A DNA stretch of 8,470 bases. It comes from an uncultured Bacteroidales bacterium. GTDB lineage: Bacteria > Bacteroidota > Bacteroidia > Bacteroidales > Muribaculaceae. The first letter of the stretch is position 1, and every line of letters starts with the position of its first letter. Of this stretch, positions 1 to 5,700 are shown piece by piece. The notes beneath the pieces were generated by a model, which was not told the DNA's origin, made no database searches, and worked only from the letters and a program-made list of their open reading frames with translations. The DNA lies in assembly GCA_900552315.1 (NCBI GenBank), contig URZM01000090.1, forward strand, positions 1-8,470, in the 5' to 3' direction. Position numbers and translations under genes: made by a program.

Positions 1-299
1 AGAAAGTTGAGATGGCTCTCGCTGTCCTTGCGGGTTCCGAAATCCAGGGAGGAGCCTTGGATGTCGAAATTGACGGTAGCGCCAATCTCTGACGAGCGGT
101 ACACGCCTATGCCGGCGGGGTTGAAGGAGAGGGTGGTCATGTCTCCTCCGAGCGCACCGAAAGCGCCGCCCATACCCATGAAGCGGGCTGTGCCGTAGAG
201 TCCGGGCTGGGAAAGATGATAACCGTCAATGGCGCTCTGCGCCCAGGCCGAGGCCGAGGCAAGGGCGAGCGCCGAGATGAAAAGTAGAGATTTTTTCAT
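1..299 (-). CDS. OmpP1/FadL-like outer-membrane protein, N-terminal fragment
   Basis: The minus strand reads open from an ATG at 299-297 to the window edge, giving 99 residues with no stop; the rest lies to the left of the window. Residues 1-21 form a classic signal peptide (Lys-Lys, a hydrophobic run, then Ala-Trp-Ala-Gln). The mature start contains GTARFMGMGGAFGALGGD and NPAGIGVYRSSEI. From family knowledge, these Gly-rich and Asn-Pro-Ala-Gly segments are characteristic of Bacteroidetes members of the OmpP1/FadL/TodX barrel family, which are predicted to move hydrophobic compounds across the outer membrane. The substrate cannot be told from this fragment. The start is fixed by the signal peptide. 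It lies 210 nt downstream of the stop of the Trp-rich gene on the same strand, with hairpins in between, so it is probably transcribed separately. The family call is fairly firm, but only the first part of the protein is visible. Confidence 0.82.
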   Translation of the reverse strand, partial: MKKSLLFISALALASASAWAQSAIDGYHLSQPGLYGTARFMGMGGAFGALGGDMTTLSFNPAGIGVYRSSEIGATVNFDIQGSSLDFGTRKDSESHLNF

Positions 300-359
300 A
301 TCTTGGTCTGTTTTTGTTTTCGGGTTACGGGAGGAGGGAATTTTGGAAAGCGGGTCGTA

Positions 360-378
360 AAAGCCGGACGGCGGCTTT
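360..378 (-). terminator. Terminator-like hairpin upstream of the OmpP1-like gene
   Basis: AAAGCCG (360-366) and CGGCTTT (372-378) form a 7-bp stem with a 5-nt loop. Read on the minus strand, the hairpin is followed by a short TTTTAC run (the stem ends in TTT). It could end transcripts from the Trp-rich gene before the porin gene starts at 299. The U tract is short and the distance from the stop codon is about 130 nt, so this is only a candidate. Confidence 0.35.
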
Positions 379-382
379 GTCG

Positions 383-407
383 CAGGGGCATGTCTCAGAC
401 ATGTCTC
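383..407 (+). repeat. REP-like hairpin, copy 1
   Basis: The segment opens with CAGGGG and contains the stem CATGTC (389-394), loop TCA (395-397) and GACATG (398-403). An inverted, diverged copy lies at 430-455. The copies agree at 19 of 25 aligned positions by hand count, and the two differences inside the stem are paired, so both hairpins stay intact. A conserved 5-base head followed by a short hairpin resembles bacterial REP elements moved by Y1-type (RAYT) transposases, but that identity is inferred from structure only. Confidence 0.6.
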
Positions 408-429
408 ACCGGCAATCTATGTGCCGTTT

Positions 430-455
430 GGACACGTGCCTGAGGCACGTCCCTG
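430..455 (-). repeat. REP-like hairpin, copy 2 (inverted)
   Basis: Read on the minus strand, the segment starts CAGGGA and forms a 7-bp stem: ACGTGCC (434-440 on plus), 3-nt loop (441-443), GGCACGT (444-450). It aligns with copy 1 as CAGGG, one variable base, stem, TCA loop, stem. The outer GCAGGG (382-387) and CCCTGC (451-456) can also pair, so the two copies together could fold into a branched structure, like the paired REPs of a BIME. Both lie in non-coding DNA downstream of the Trp-rich gene. Confidence 0.6.
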
Positions 456-509
456 CAATTCGCTGTGGGTATGAGCCCCCTGCGAGTCAGAGCAGAAATT
501 GCCGTGGGG

Positions 510-1805
510 TCAACGGCGGTGGCCACCGCCTCCGCCTCCGCCGCGCATTCCGCCGCCCATTCCGCCACCCATGCCACGGGTGCCTCCGGAACGGAAGCCG
601 CCGGATGAGCCTGCGCCACGCGAAGATCCGGGATTATAACCGGATGAGCGGGTAGTGGTGTTGGGACGGGTGGTGGTCATATTGCCGGACGGACGGGTGG
701 TCTGCGTGCTCGGGCGTGTCGTGGTGGTGGATGTGCCGGGACGCGAGTAGGTGCCCTGGTTCACTCCCATGTTGGAGACGTTTCCGGTGGAAGGGCGTGC
801 GGTCAAGCCGGAGTTGGGACGAGCCGTAAGGCCGGCGTTTGGACGCGTGGTCATGCCCGGACGCGTGGCAGCGGTACCGGTGGCAGGACGATGATTCGTG
901 GCGTCAAGGCTCGTGGAGGGGCGTGTGGCCGTTCCCTGATACTGACCGCCCGCCACATTGGGCTGACGGTGGCCGTTGTATCCTCCGTTGCCCGTGCCGG
1001 GGCGGGACGTGTTGCCGGACACAGACATGCCGGGACGGGTGCCCATGTGGCCACCCTGGCCCGTCACCACGCCGGGCTGCCTGTGAGAACCGGTGCCGGG
1101 GCGAGTGTTGTTGGCCCATCCGGGGTTAAGGTTGTTGCCGGGGCGAGGTGTGGAAGGCCGCCATGTGTCGCCCCATCCCCAGCCAGGTCCCCAGCCCCAG
1201 CCCCATGAGGGACCCCAGGCATACCAAGGGTCATACCATCCGCCCCAGCCCCAAGACCAGGACCAGCCGGGAGCGTAACCCCAGGCCCAGGAGGGACCCC
1301 AGCACCAGTTCCAATAAGGGTCCCAGCACCAGGTGGTGCGATACCAGGGGGAGCTCCAGCTGTACCAAGGGGTGAACGTGGGATAACCGTAGTCATAGAC
1401 TATGTTGACGTTGCCGTAACTGTTGTCGAGCACGTCCGAGAGCACGGCAAGGTTGTCCACCACAATCGTGGGATTGTAGTATTTCTGGATTTCCTGGGTG
1501 TAGACGAAATCCTGCGAGTTGGCCATCCCCTGGCCTATGGTGTCGATGGGGGTCTGGTAATAGCCGCCGTGACGGTTGTACTCATCCACGTCGCGCGTCT
1601 CCTGATAGGCGCTCTGCGGATAATAGTAATATGTCTGAGTGTCGCCGCCAATGACCGTGGCCCCCGTGGGCACGGTCTTCTTGTCGGCCTTGGTGGTTTT
1701 CGTCTTGGCCGTTTTCGGATTGTAGTAGATGTCGTCATCATACTCCTGGGCGAAGCCGCCAAGAGCGAGACCCAAGCAGGCAGAAATCAAAAAAATCTTC
1801 TTCAT
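510..1805 (-). CDS. Secreted Trp/Gly-rich protein with Arg-Pro repeats
   Basis: 431 residues; I do not recognise a characterised family. Residues 1-19 or 1-20 form a signal peptide (Met-Lys-Lys, hydrophobic core, Gly-Phe-Ala-Gln), so the product leaves the cytoplasm. Residues 21-60 are acidic then Lys/Thr-rich, and 60-146 are Tyr-rich with ordinary complexity (VVDNLAVLSDVLDNSYGNV). Residues 147-215 contain 23 Trp, mostly alternating with Gly, Pro, Tyr and Ser (for example WGWGWGPGWGWG). Residues 216-385 are Thr/Asn/Gly-rich with about 15 Arg-Pro units (TRPG, TRPS, TRPN). Residues 386-431 are Ser/Gly-rich and end in GMGGGMGGGMRGGGGGGGHRR minus flanking residues. Similar Trp/Gly/Arg-Pro-rich hypothetical proteins occur in Bacteroidetes, to my recollection, without known function. 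A surface, adhesive or structural role is a guess. The start at 1805 was chosen over an in-frame ATG at 1934 because only the shorter form begins with a signal peptide. Compositional bias creates many spurious open frames on the other strand. Confidence 0.85.
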   Translation of the reverse strand: MKKIFLISACLGLALGGFAQEYDDDIYYNPKTAKTKTTKADKKTVPTGATVIGGDTQTYYYYPQSAYQETRDVDEYNRHGGYYQTPIDTIGQGMANSQDFVYTQEIQKYYNPTIVVDNLAVLSDVLDNSYGNVNIVYDYGYPTFTPWYSWSSPWYRTTWCWDPYWNWCWGPSWAWGYAPGWSWSWGWGGWYDPWYAWGPSWGWGWGPGWGWGDTWRPSTPRPGNNLNPGWANNTRPGTGSHRQPGVVTGQGGHMGTRPGMSVSGNTSRPGTGNGGYNGHRQPNVAGGQYQGTATRPSTSLDATNHRPATGTAATRPGMTTRPNAGLTARPNSGLTARPSTGNVSNMGVNQGTYSRPGTSTTTTRPSTQTTRPSGNMTTTRPNTTTRSSGYNPGSSRGAGSSGGFRSGGTRGMGGGMGGGMRGGGGGGGHRR

Positions 1806-1902
1806 ATCTGTAAGGTCGTTAATCGTTTGAAATTTAGACAAATCGCAGCCGGAAAGTTTAATCTGCCGGAATCGCGGCAAAGTGCCGGGTACAATAAGTG
1901 CG

Positions 1903-1910
1903 TAAATATA
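1903..1910 (-). promoter_or_regulatory. Candidate -7 box for the Trp-rich gene
   Basis: The minus strand reads TATATTTA, which matches the Bacteroidetes -7 consensus TAnnTTTG at all fixed positions but the last. No clear TTG -33 element is visible at the usual spacing. If used, it would give a 5' leader of about 90 nt. Confidence 0.25.
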
Positions 1911-1982
1911 ACAATAATTATCGGGCCAGAGCATGCCCCGGCCGTTTAATTAAGTTTTTTTAAGAGAATGTTTGGACTTAAA

Positions 1983-2103
1983 TGATTTCAGCACGGAGGG
2001 GAATTTGCGGATGATTTCAGCGAGCCGAAGAGAGGGCATAGCGGGCTATGCCACCCATGAGACTTGGCTGAAAGCGCCGCAAACCACCTCCATGATGAAA
2101 TCA
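1983..2103. repeat. Long imperfect palindrome (MITE-like or structured element)
   Basis: Two arms of about 60 nt are reverse complements of each other with small mismatches and 2-nt gaps. Matching blocks from the outside in are TGATTTCA (1983-1990) with TGAAATCA (2096-2103), GGAGG (1995-1999) with CCTCC (2087-2091), TTTGCGG (2004-2010) with CCGCAAA (2077-2083), TTTCAGC (2015-2021) with GCTGAAA (2067-2073), and GGCATAGC (2035-2042) with GCTATGCC (2045-2052). The centre is only 2 nt (2043-2044). It sits between divergently transcribed genes, so it cannot be the terminator of either. A short non-autonomous mobile element is one reading and a structured regulatory DNA or RNA is another. I see no clear target-site duplication. 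Confidence 0.7.
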
Positions 2104-2177
2104 AGAACAACATATAATCAATATAAAATATTAATTCGGTTTAAATCCAAACACAAACTTAAAAATAAACACACCCG

Positions 2178-2199
2178 AATTTCACTCTCAAGTGAAATT
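2178..2199 (+). promoter_or_regulatory. Inverted-repeat operator candidate for the toxin-antitoxin operon
   Basis: AATTTCACT (2178-2186) and AGTGAAATT (2191-2199) are a perfect 9-bp inverted repeat separated by CTCA. It ends 7 nt upstream of the -7 box at 2207 and thus covers the -33 region. XRE-type antitoxins usually bind such palindromes as dimers and repress their own operon, so the antitoxin encoded at 2709-2975 is the likely binder; this is inferred from position. Confidence 0.65.
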
Positions 2200-2206
2200 T
2201 TTGTTG

Positions 2207-2214
2207 TACCTTTG
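2207..2214 (+). promoter_or_regulatory. Bacteroidetes-type -7 promoter box
   Basis: TACCTTTG is an exact match to the Bacteroidetes primary-sigma -7 consensus TAnnTTTG. It lies 27 nt upstream of the toxin ATG at 2242, which is a fitting distance for a short leader. No good TTG -33 element is seen; the palindrome at 2178-2199 occupies that place. Confidence 0.7.
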
Positions 2215-2241
2215 CGTTATCATTATAAAGACAATGAGCCT

Positions 2242-2712
2242 ATGAGCGAAGTAGAGCTATATCTTATCCAAGAGGGTGACAACTGCACCATATATTCACT
2301 TCAGTTTCTGAATGAATCGGAAACTGAGTTTGAAAAGTTTGTGTCGAAATTCACAAACGATGCTGATTATGACGAGGACTACTCGCGTATCGCCGGACTT
2401 GTGTCGCGTATCGCACGTTCCGGCGCATTGGAGCGATATTTTCGCCCAGAGGGCACGATGTCTGATTCTGTGATGGCTCTTCCGGTGACAAGGTCAAAGC
2501 TGCGTCTGTATTGTTTACGTCTTTCCGACAAAATATTGATACTTGGAAACGGAGATGTAAAACGCACAAGACGTTATGAGGATGACCCCAAACTTAAAGC
2601 ATACGTTATGACCCTTCAGAAATTCGAGAGGCTTCTGAAAGCAGGTGTGGAAGACGGGTCAGTACACATCACTGAAAAAACAATAGAAACCGATAATATT
2701 TTTGAGTTATGA
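2242..2712 (+). CDS. RelE/HigB-like type II toxin
   Basis: 156 residues, likely the toxin of a type II toxin-antitoxin pair. The segment RSKLRLYCLRLSDKILILGNG (about residues 85-104) followed by DVKRTRRYEDDPKLKAYV looks like the central strands of the RelE/HigB fold, where a strand of the type 'R-hydrophobic-Y' leads to 'G-x-x-K-T'. Family members cut mRNA, usually at the ribosome; that activity is inferred. The first 60 residues are acidic (ESETEFEKF, NDADYDEDY). At 156 residues it is longer than the usual 90-120 of RelE or HigB. ATG 2242 was chosen because it is 27 nt after the -7 box; the frame stays open further upstream, but that would run through the promoter. The stop overlaps the antitoxin start as ATGA. 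The gene is visibly AT-richer than its surroundings: 2281-2340 has 20 G+C in 60, against 39 in 60 at 6301-6360, which suggests horizontal acquisition. Confidence 0.72.
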   Translation: MSEVELYLIQEGDNCTIYSLQFLNESETEFEKFVSKFTNDADYDEDYSRIAGLVSRIARSGALERYFRPEGTMSDSVMALPVTRSKLRLYCLRLSDKILILGNGDVKRTRRYEDDPKLKAYVMTLQKFERLLKAGVEDGSVHITEKTIETDNIFEL

Positions 2713-2975
2713 AGCGTACAGCAAAATCACTTGATGAAATTCTCGGTCCAATTCCGGTAAGCGTTCAGACCGAAATAGACCTCTCTTTCGAGATATCAGA
2801 CCGCATAGACGAACTGATGCGCTCGAAGGGGTTGTCAAAAAAACAATTCGCCGATGCCCTCGGCCGCCGTCCAAGTGAGATAACCAAATGGCTCAGTGGA
2901 CAGCACAATTTTACCATCGCGACCCTCTCGATGCTGAGCGCATTTTTCGGCCAACCGATAATTTCGGTCGGCTGA
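2709..2975 (+). CDS. XRE-family helix-turn-helix antitoxin
   Basis: 88 residues. Residues 31-85 form a lambda-repressor-like helix-turn-helix domain: DELMRSKGLSKKQFADALG is helix 1 and 2, and RRPSEITKWLSGQHNFTIATL contains the recognition helix and the typical 'W-L-S-G-x-x-N-F-T' ending seen in HigA-like and other XRE antitoxins. Residues 1-25 are likely the arm that contacts the toxin. The ATG overlaps the toxin's TGA by 4 nt, so translation is probably coupled, and the toxin-first order is that of HigBA-type modules. It probably represses the operon through the inverted repeat at 2178-2199. The DNA-binding assignment is secure; the antitoxin role rests on its neighbour. Confidence 0.85.
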   Translation: MKRTAKSLDEILGPIPVSVQTEIDLSFEISDRIDELMRSKGLSKKQFADALGRRPSEITKWLSGQHNFTIATLSMLSAFFGQPIISVG

Positions 2976-2979
2976 TACG

Positions 2980-3045
2980 CCATACGTAATCAAGCAAGCG
3001 AGCATTTTTATATGTTTTAAAAAGATGTGGCGGAGTCACGTATGG
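2980..3045. repeat. 8-bp inverted repeat downstream of the antitoxin
   Basis: CCATACGT (2980-2987) and ACGTATGG (3038-3045) are perfect inverted repeats 50 nt apart, starting 5 nt after the antitoxin stop. The DNA between them is AT-rich around 3004-3023. It could be a loose terminator for the toxin-antitoxin operon or the remnant edges of an inserted segment. Chance occurrence is possible. Confidence 0.3.
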
Positions 3046-3113
3046 GTCCTTTGAGGTTGGGAATGCCCTCTTAATGCCATCGAGGGGGTTGAGAGGAAGA
3101 CTGTCCGTTGAGG

Positions 3114-5252
3114 TCATGGGTGGGTGCGTCGGGATTCTCGCTCTTTGGTGTCGCGGTGGATGCGCGACGCCTTGTCGCGGCCAAGGGTCCAGGACACTCG
3201 TAGGGTCAGGGCGCGGGCGTGTATGTCGTTGTGTGCGCGAAGTGTGCAGTCGGCGTATCGGACCCTGGAACGGACTATGTTCCAGCCGAAGGGGTCATTG
3301 AGCGCGAGGGAGAGATTCAGGCGGTCGCGGAGCAGGGACCAGCGTATGTCGCAGCCGAGCAGGGTAAGGGAGGAATAGTGTGTCATACGCTCTCGGAAAG
3401 GGAACCGGTGATTGAGGTTCACGCTTAGAACCAATGTCTTCTGAGGGTTCAGCATCCATGAGGTCCGGAGTTCCAGCTTGCCGCTCCAGGCATGGTCGTA
3501 GCGGTCGCGGAAATCATCGATACGGGCCTGGGCGTAGGTGTGGCATATCTCGCCGCCGGCCTTTATGTTCCACCAGGAAAAGAGATTCCGTGTCCAGGAG
3601 GCGTAGAGGCCGGCCTTGTCGGTGTCGAAACTGTTCATCGGCATCGTGTATTGGGCGCCGGAGGTGGTGAAACGAGTCACCGGGGCTATGGCCTCGCGGG
3701 TGTATGAATTGTACAACACGGCATAAAGCCCTTTGTAACTGTAGTTCAACTCAGCGTTGTGGGAAAGGGATGGAGCGAGGTCGGGGTTGCCCGAGAACCA
3801 GTCGGTGACGGTGGTGTAATACCTGAACGGGTTGAGGTCGCGGAAATCGGGTCTGGTAATACCCATGTTGTATGAGAGCGAGACACGTCCTGCACAAGCC
3901 GTGTTCCAACTCACGGACAAGTAGGGGAACAGGTACCCGTAGTCTTTACATACGTTCTCACGGGCTGAGGGCCTGACACCGCGCAGATGCGTGTGTTCAT
4001 ATCGCAGGGAGAGGCGTGCGAAAAGGGCCGGCGAGAAGTCTCTCTGTATGCCGAGATAAACGGCTGCGGTGTTCTCCGTGTAATCGAAAGTGTTGCTTTG
4101 CAGGGGGTTGTCGACCCATACGTTGTCCCGGAAATCAGACACGCACAGGCGGGAAGAGTTGCTGACAGCGGTGAAGGCACCTCCGGCCTCGAGCTTGAAA
4201 TGAGGGAACGGGAGGGAGGCATCGAGCTTGGCCGAATGAATCAGGTATCTGTTACGGCCGCTGTCAGCGAGTCTGGTCGGGGTCATGTCTGGCGAGGCCG
4301 TGGTGACATCGGAGAATGAACGGGTATGGCGGTCAAAGAAATTGTATGTGAGGGAAATTGTCTTTCCGGAGGAATCCAGCGTCCAGTCGGCGAAGGCGGT
4401 CAGAGTGAGGGCATTGTCCGGCCTTGAAGGCGAATGGCATGTAGACAGGAAGAGGGCGTCGCCATAGGCGGTCGTGTCCGCCAGGTCACTTGCGAGACGC
4501 CCCGAGCTGAAATTGGCCACGGTCCCCGCACGCAGGGAGTCCTTGAATTTATAAGTGAACATGGCGTTGGCTCCGAGCCTGCGGTCAGAAAAACGTGTGC
4601 GGCGCGAGGAGAGACGGGTATCCCCGTCAGGGAAAATGTATTTACGTTCCAAATCGTTGAGCCCGTTTATGTCCTGCCAAGAGACATCAGCCGAAATACC
4701 GATTTTGCGTGTGGTGTGGCTTATGTCACCGCCAATCAGGGAGCGCCACCGGTTTCCCGCAGAGGAACTCGCCCACAGGTTGCCACGCGTGCCGAGGGTC
4801 TCGTCGCGGGTGGTGATGCTGACATACGCGACACCGGCGGAGGCCGCATAGCGCGGCGGAGGCGTGACAAGCAGCTCGATTTTCTCTATCGATGAGGCCT
4901 GAAGGCTCTTTAGCCGGAGGGTGACGGCCTCGTCGGTCATCTCGAGCAGACGGCCGTCTATGATGTATCTCACAGAGGTCCTGCCGGCGATATCCACACG
5001 GTCATCCACGAGGGAGACGCGAGGCATGCGGCCAAGCAGGTTGAGTGCGTCCAATCCCTTGGCATAGGGGTCATTCTTCACCTGATACACGATGCGGTCG
5101 GGTTCGTGCCGCAACGCGGGGGAGGTGCCGAGCACCACGACCTCGTCAAGCTCTCCGGAACAGTCATAGGTCAAGGAATCGGCCGGCTCGCCGGCGCACA
5201 GGCACGCAGGGAGTGCTGCCACTGAAATCAGCAGCATACGTATAATGCTCAT
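3114..5252 (-). CDS. TonB-dependent-receptor-like outer-membrane beta-barrel protein
   Basis: 712 residues. Residues 1-20 are a signal peptide. Residues 35-150 look like a plug domain: ELDEVVVLG near 34-42, then DALNLLGRMPRVSLVDD, a YIIDGR motif near 96-101 and IEKIELLVTPPPRYAASAG near 122-140, which matches the 'IE+IEV...P...Y...G' strand of TonB receptor plugs. The remainder consists of alternating amphipathic strands with many Tyr, Trp, Asn and Arg, ending with LTLRVSWTLGRD, as in barrels of the PF14905 type (outer membrane protein beta-barrel family). It lacks the N-terminal carboxypeptidase-regulatory-like domain common in longer relatives. No SusD partner is present, so a glycan-uptake role is not supported and the ligand is unknown. 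The last 20 residues after the final strand are strongly charged. It is the last gene of the apparent sigma-factor operon, 44 nt downstream of the small secreted protein gene. Confidence 0.85.
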   Translation of the reverse strand: MSIIRMLLISVAALPACLCAGEPADSLTYDCSGELDEVVVLGTSPALRHEPDRIVYQVKNDPYAKGLDALNLLGRMPRVSLVDDRVDIAGRTSVRYIIDGRLLEMTDEAVTLRLKSLQASSIEKIELLVTPPPRYAASAGVAYVSITTRDETLGTRGNLWASSSAGNRWRSLIGGDISHTTRKIGISADVSWQDINGLNDLERKYIFPDGDTRLSSRRTRFSDRRLGANAMFTYKFKDSLRAGTVANFSSGRLASDLADTTAYGDALFLSTCHSPSRPDNALTLTAFADWTLDSSGKTISLTYNFFDRHTRSFSDVTTASPDMTPTRLADSGRNRYLIHSAKLDASLPFPHFKLEAGGAFTAVSNSSRLCVSDFRDNVWVDNPLQSNTFDYTENTAAVYLGIQRDFSPALFARLSLRYEHTHLRGVRPSARENVCKDYGYLFPYLSVSWNTACAGRVSLSYNMGITRPDFRDLNPFRYYTTVTDWFSGNPDLAPSLSHNAELNYSYKGLYAVLYNSYTREAIAPVTRFTTSGAQYTMPMNSFDTDKAGLYASWTRNLFSWWNIKAGGEICHTYAQARIDDFRDRYDHAWSGKLELRTSWMLNPQKTLVLSVNLNHRFPFRERMTHYSSLTLLGCDIRWSLLRDRLNLSLALNDPFGWNIVRSRVRYADCTLRAHNDIHARALTLRVSWTLGRDKASRIHRDTKERESRRTHP

Positions 5253-5296
5253 GATGTGTAGGTTATGAGATGATTATTCGAATCGGGAGCCGTTTT

Positions 5297-5683
5297 TTAC
5301 TTGAAAGCCTTCCGGCTACCCTGGATAAAGAACATGCCGGAGCGGTCGTCCGGGTCTGTCTGAAGCCCTATCCTGATGGCCTCGCCGTTGTTGATTATCT
5401 TGAGGAAACGGTAGTGCATCTTGTCGTCGCGGTAGTCTGTGTGTTCCTCGGCACGGGGCTTGTCCTTTTCCAAGGCGCGTATCATGGCCTTGATGATGGC
5501 CGGGGAGGAGGTCACCGTCATGGTGCGGTAACTGTTGTCATTGCGCTCTGCGATGGTTACGGTCACGCTTTTGTCCTTGTTGTATCTGCCGTCGAAAATC
5601 TTTTCGGATTCGAGACGCGGGGGAGCGGCAAGCGCGACGGCTGCTGTGATGAGGAACGACAGGATAAGGATGAGTCTTTTCAT
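5297..5683 (-). CDS. Small secreted protein of unknown function
   Basis: 128 residues with a signal peptide of about 19 residues (Met-Lys-Arg, hydrophobic core ending VALAAP). The mature part starts RLESEKIFDGRYNKDKS and continues with alternating strand-like stretches (VTVTIAERN, YRTMTVTSS) and a helix (PAIIKAMIRALEKDK), ending in IRIGLQTDPDD and GMFFIQGS. The layout 'I-F-D-G-R-Y then short strands' faintly recalls DUF6108 proteins of Bacteroidales, but I cannot confirm this and do not assign it. It is probably periplasmic or outer-membrane associated. It lies 17 nt after the membrane protein gene and 44 nt before the barrel gene on the same strand, so it belongs to the sigma-factor operon and may assist or sense the barrel; that is inference. 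Confidence 0.7.
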   Translation of the reverse strand: MKRLILILSFLITAAVALAAPPRLESEKIFDGRYNKDKSVTVTIAERNDNSYRTMTVTSSPAIIKAMIRALEKDKPRAEEHTDYRDDKMHYRFLKIINNGEAIRIGLQTDPDDRSGMFFIQGSRKAFK

Positions 5684-5700
5684 GATTGCATTACGGATTT

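Larger units (their letters stand above)
1806..2241. other. Divergent intergenic region with palindrome, promoter and operator
   Basis: This 436-bp gap separates the Trp-rich gene (leftward) from the toxin gene (rightward). From left to right it holds a possible leader and promoter of the Trp-rich gene, a GC-rich stretch around 1921-1944, a long imperfect palindrome (1983-2103), an AT-rich stretch with no structure I can name (2104-2177), and the inverted repeat and -7 box of the toxin operon. A frame open from a TTG at 1972 runs through it into the toxin gene, but its translation has no protein-like character before residue 91 and crosses the palindrome and promoter. Confidence 0.7.

Noticed and set aside
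839..1396. Several overlapping open frames of 60-110 codons on both strands inside the Trp-rich gene
   Set aside because: They are by-products of the GC-rich, repetitive coding of the Trp/Gly and Arg-Pro regions. Their translations are low-complexity and none has a signal or domain, whereas the 510-1805 frame has a signal peptide and structured order.
1806..1934. N-terminal extension of the Trp-rich protein to an ATG at 1934
   Set aside because: The extra 43 residues precede a textbook signal peptide and would bury it. The region also holds the likely leader and promoter.
1972..2241. N-terminal extension of the toxin frame to a TTG at 1972
   Set aside because: It would translate the palindrome, the operator and the -7 box. 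The ATG at 2242 sits at the right distance from the promoter.
2234..2245. Four-codon leader frame (ATG AGC CTA TGA) overlapping the toxin start
   Set aside because: It is too short to judge and could be chance; no structure suggests attenuation.
3066..3086. CCCTC/GAGGG hairpin as terminator of the barrel gene
   Set aside because: The stem is only 5 bp with an 11-nt loop and no T run follows, so it is too weak to support.
3124..5245. Plus-strand open frames opposite the barrel gene, such as 3987-4319 and 4434-4895
   Set aside because: They are shadows of a 712-residue frame with clear receptor features, and their translations show no domain or signal peptide.
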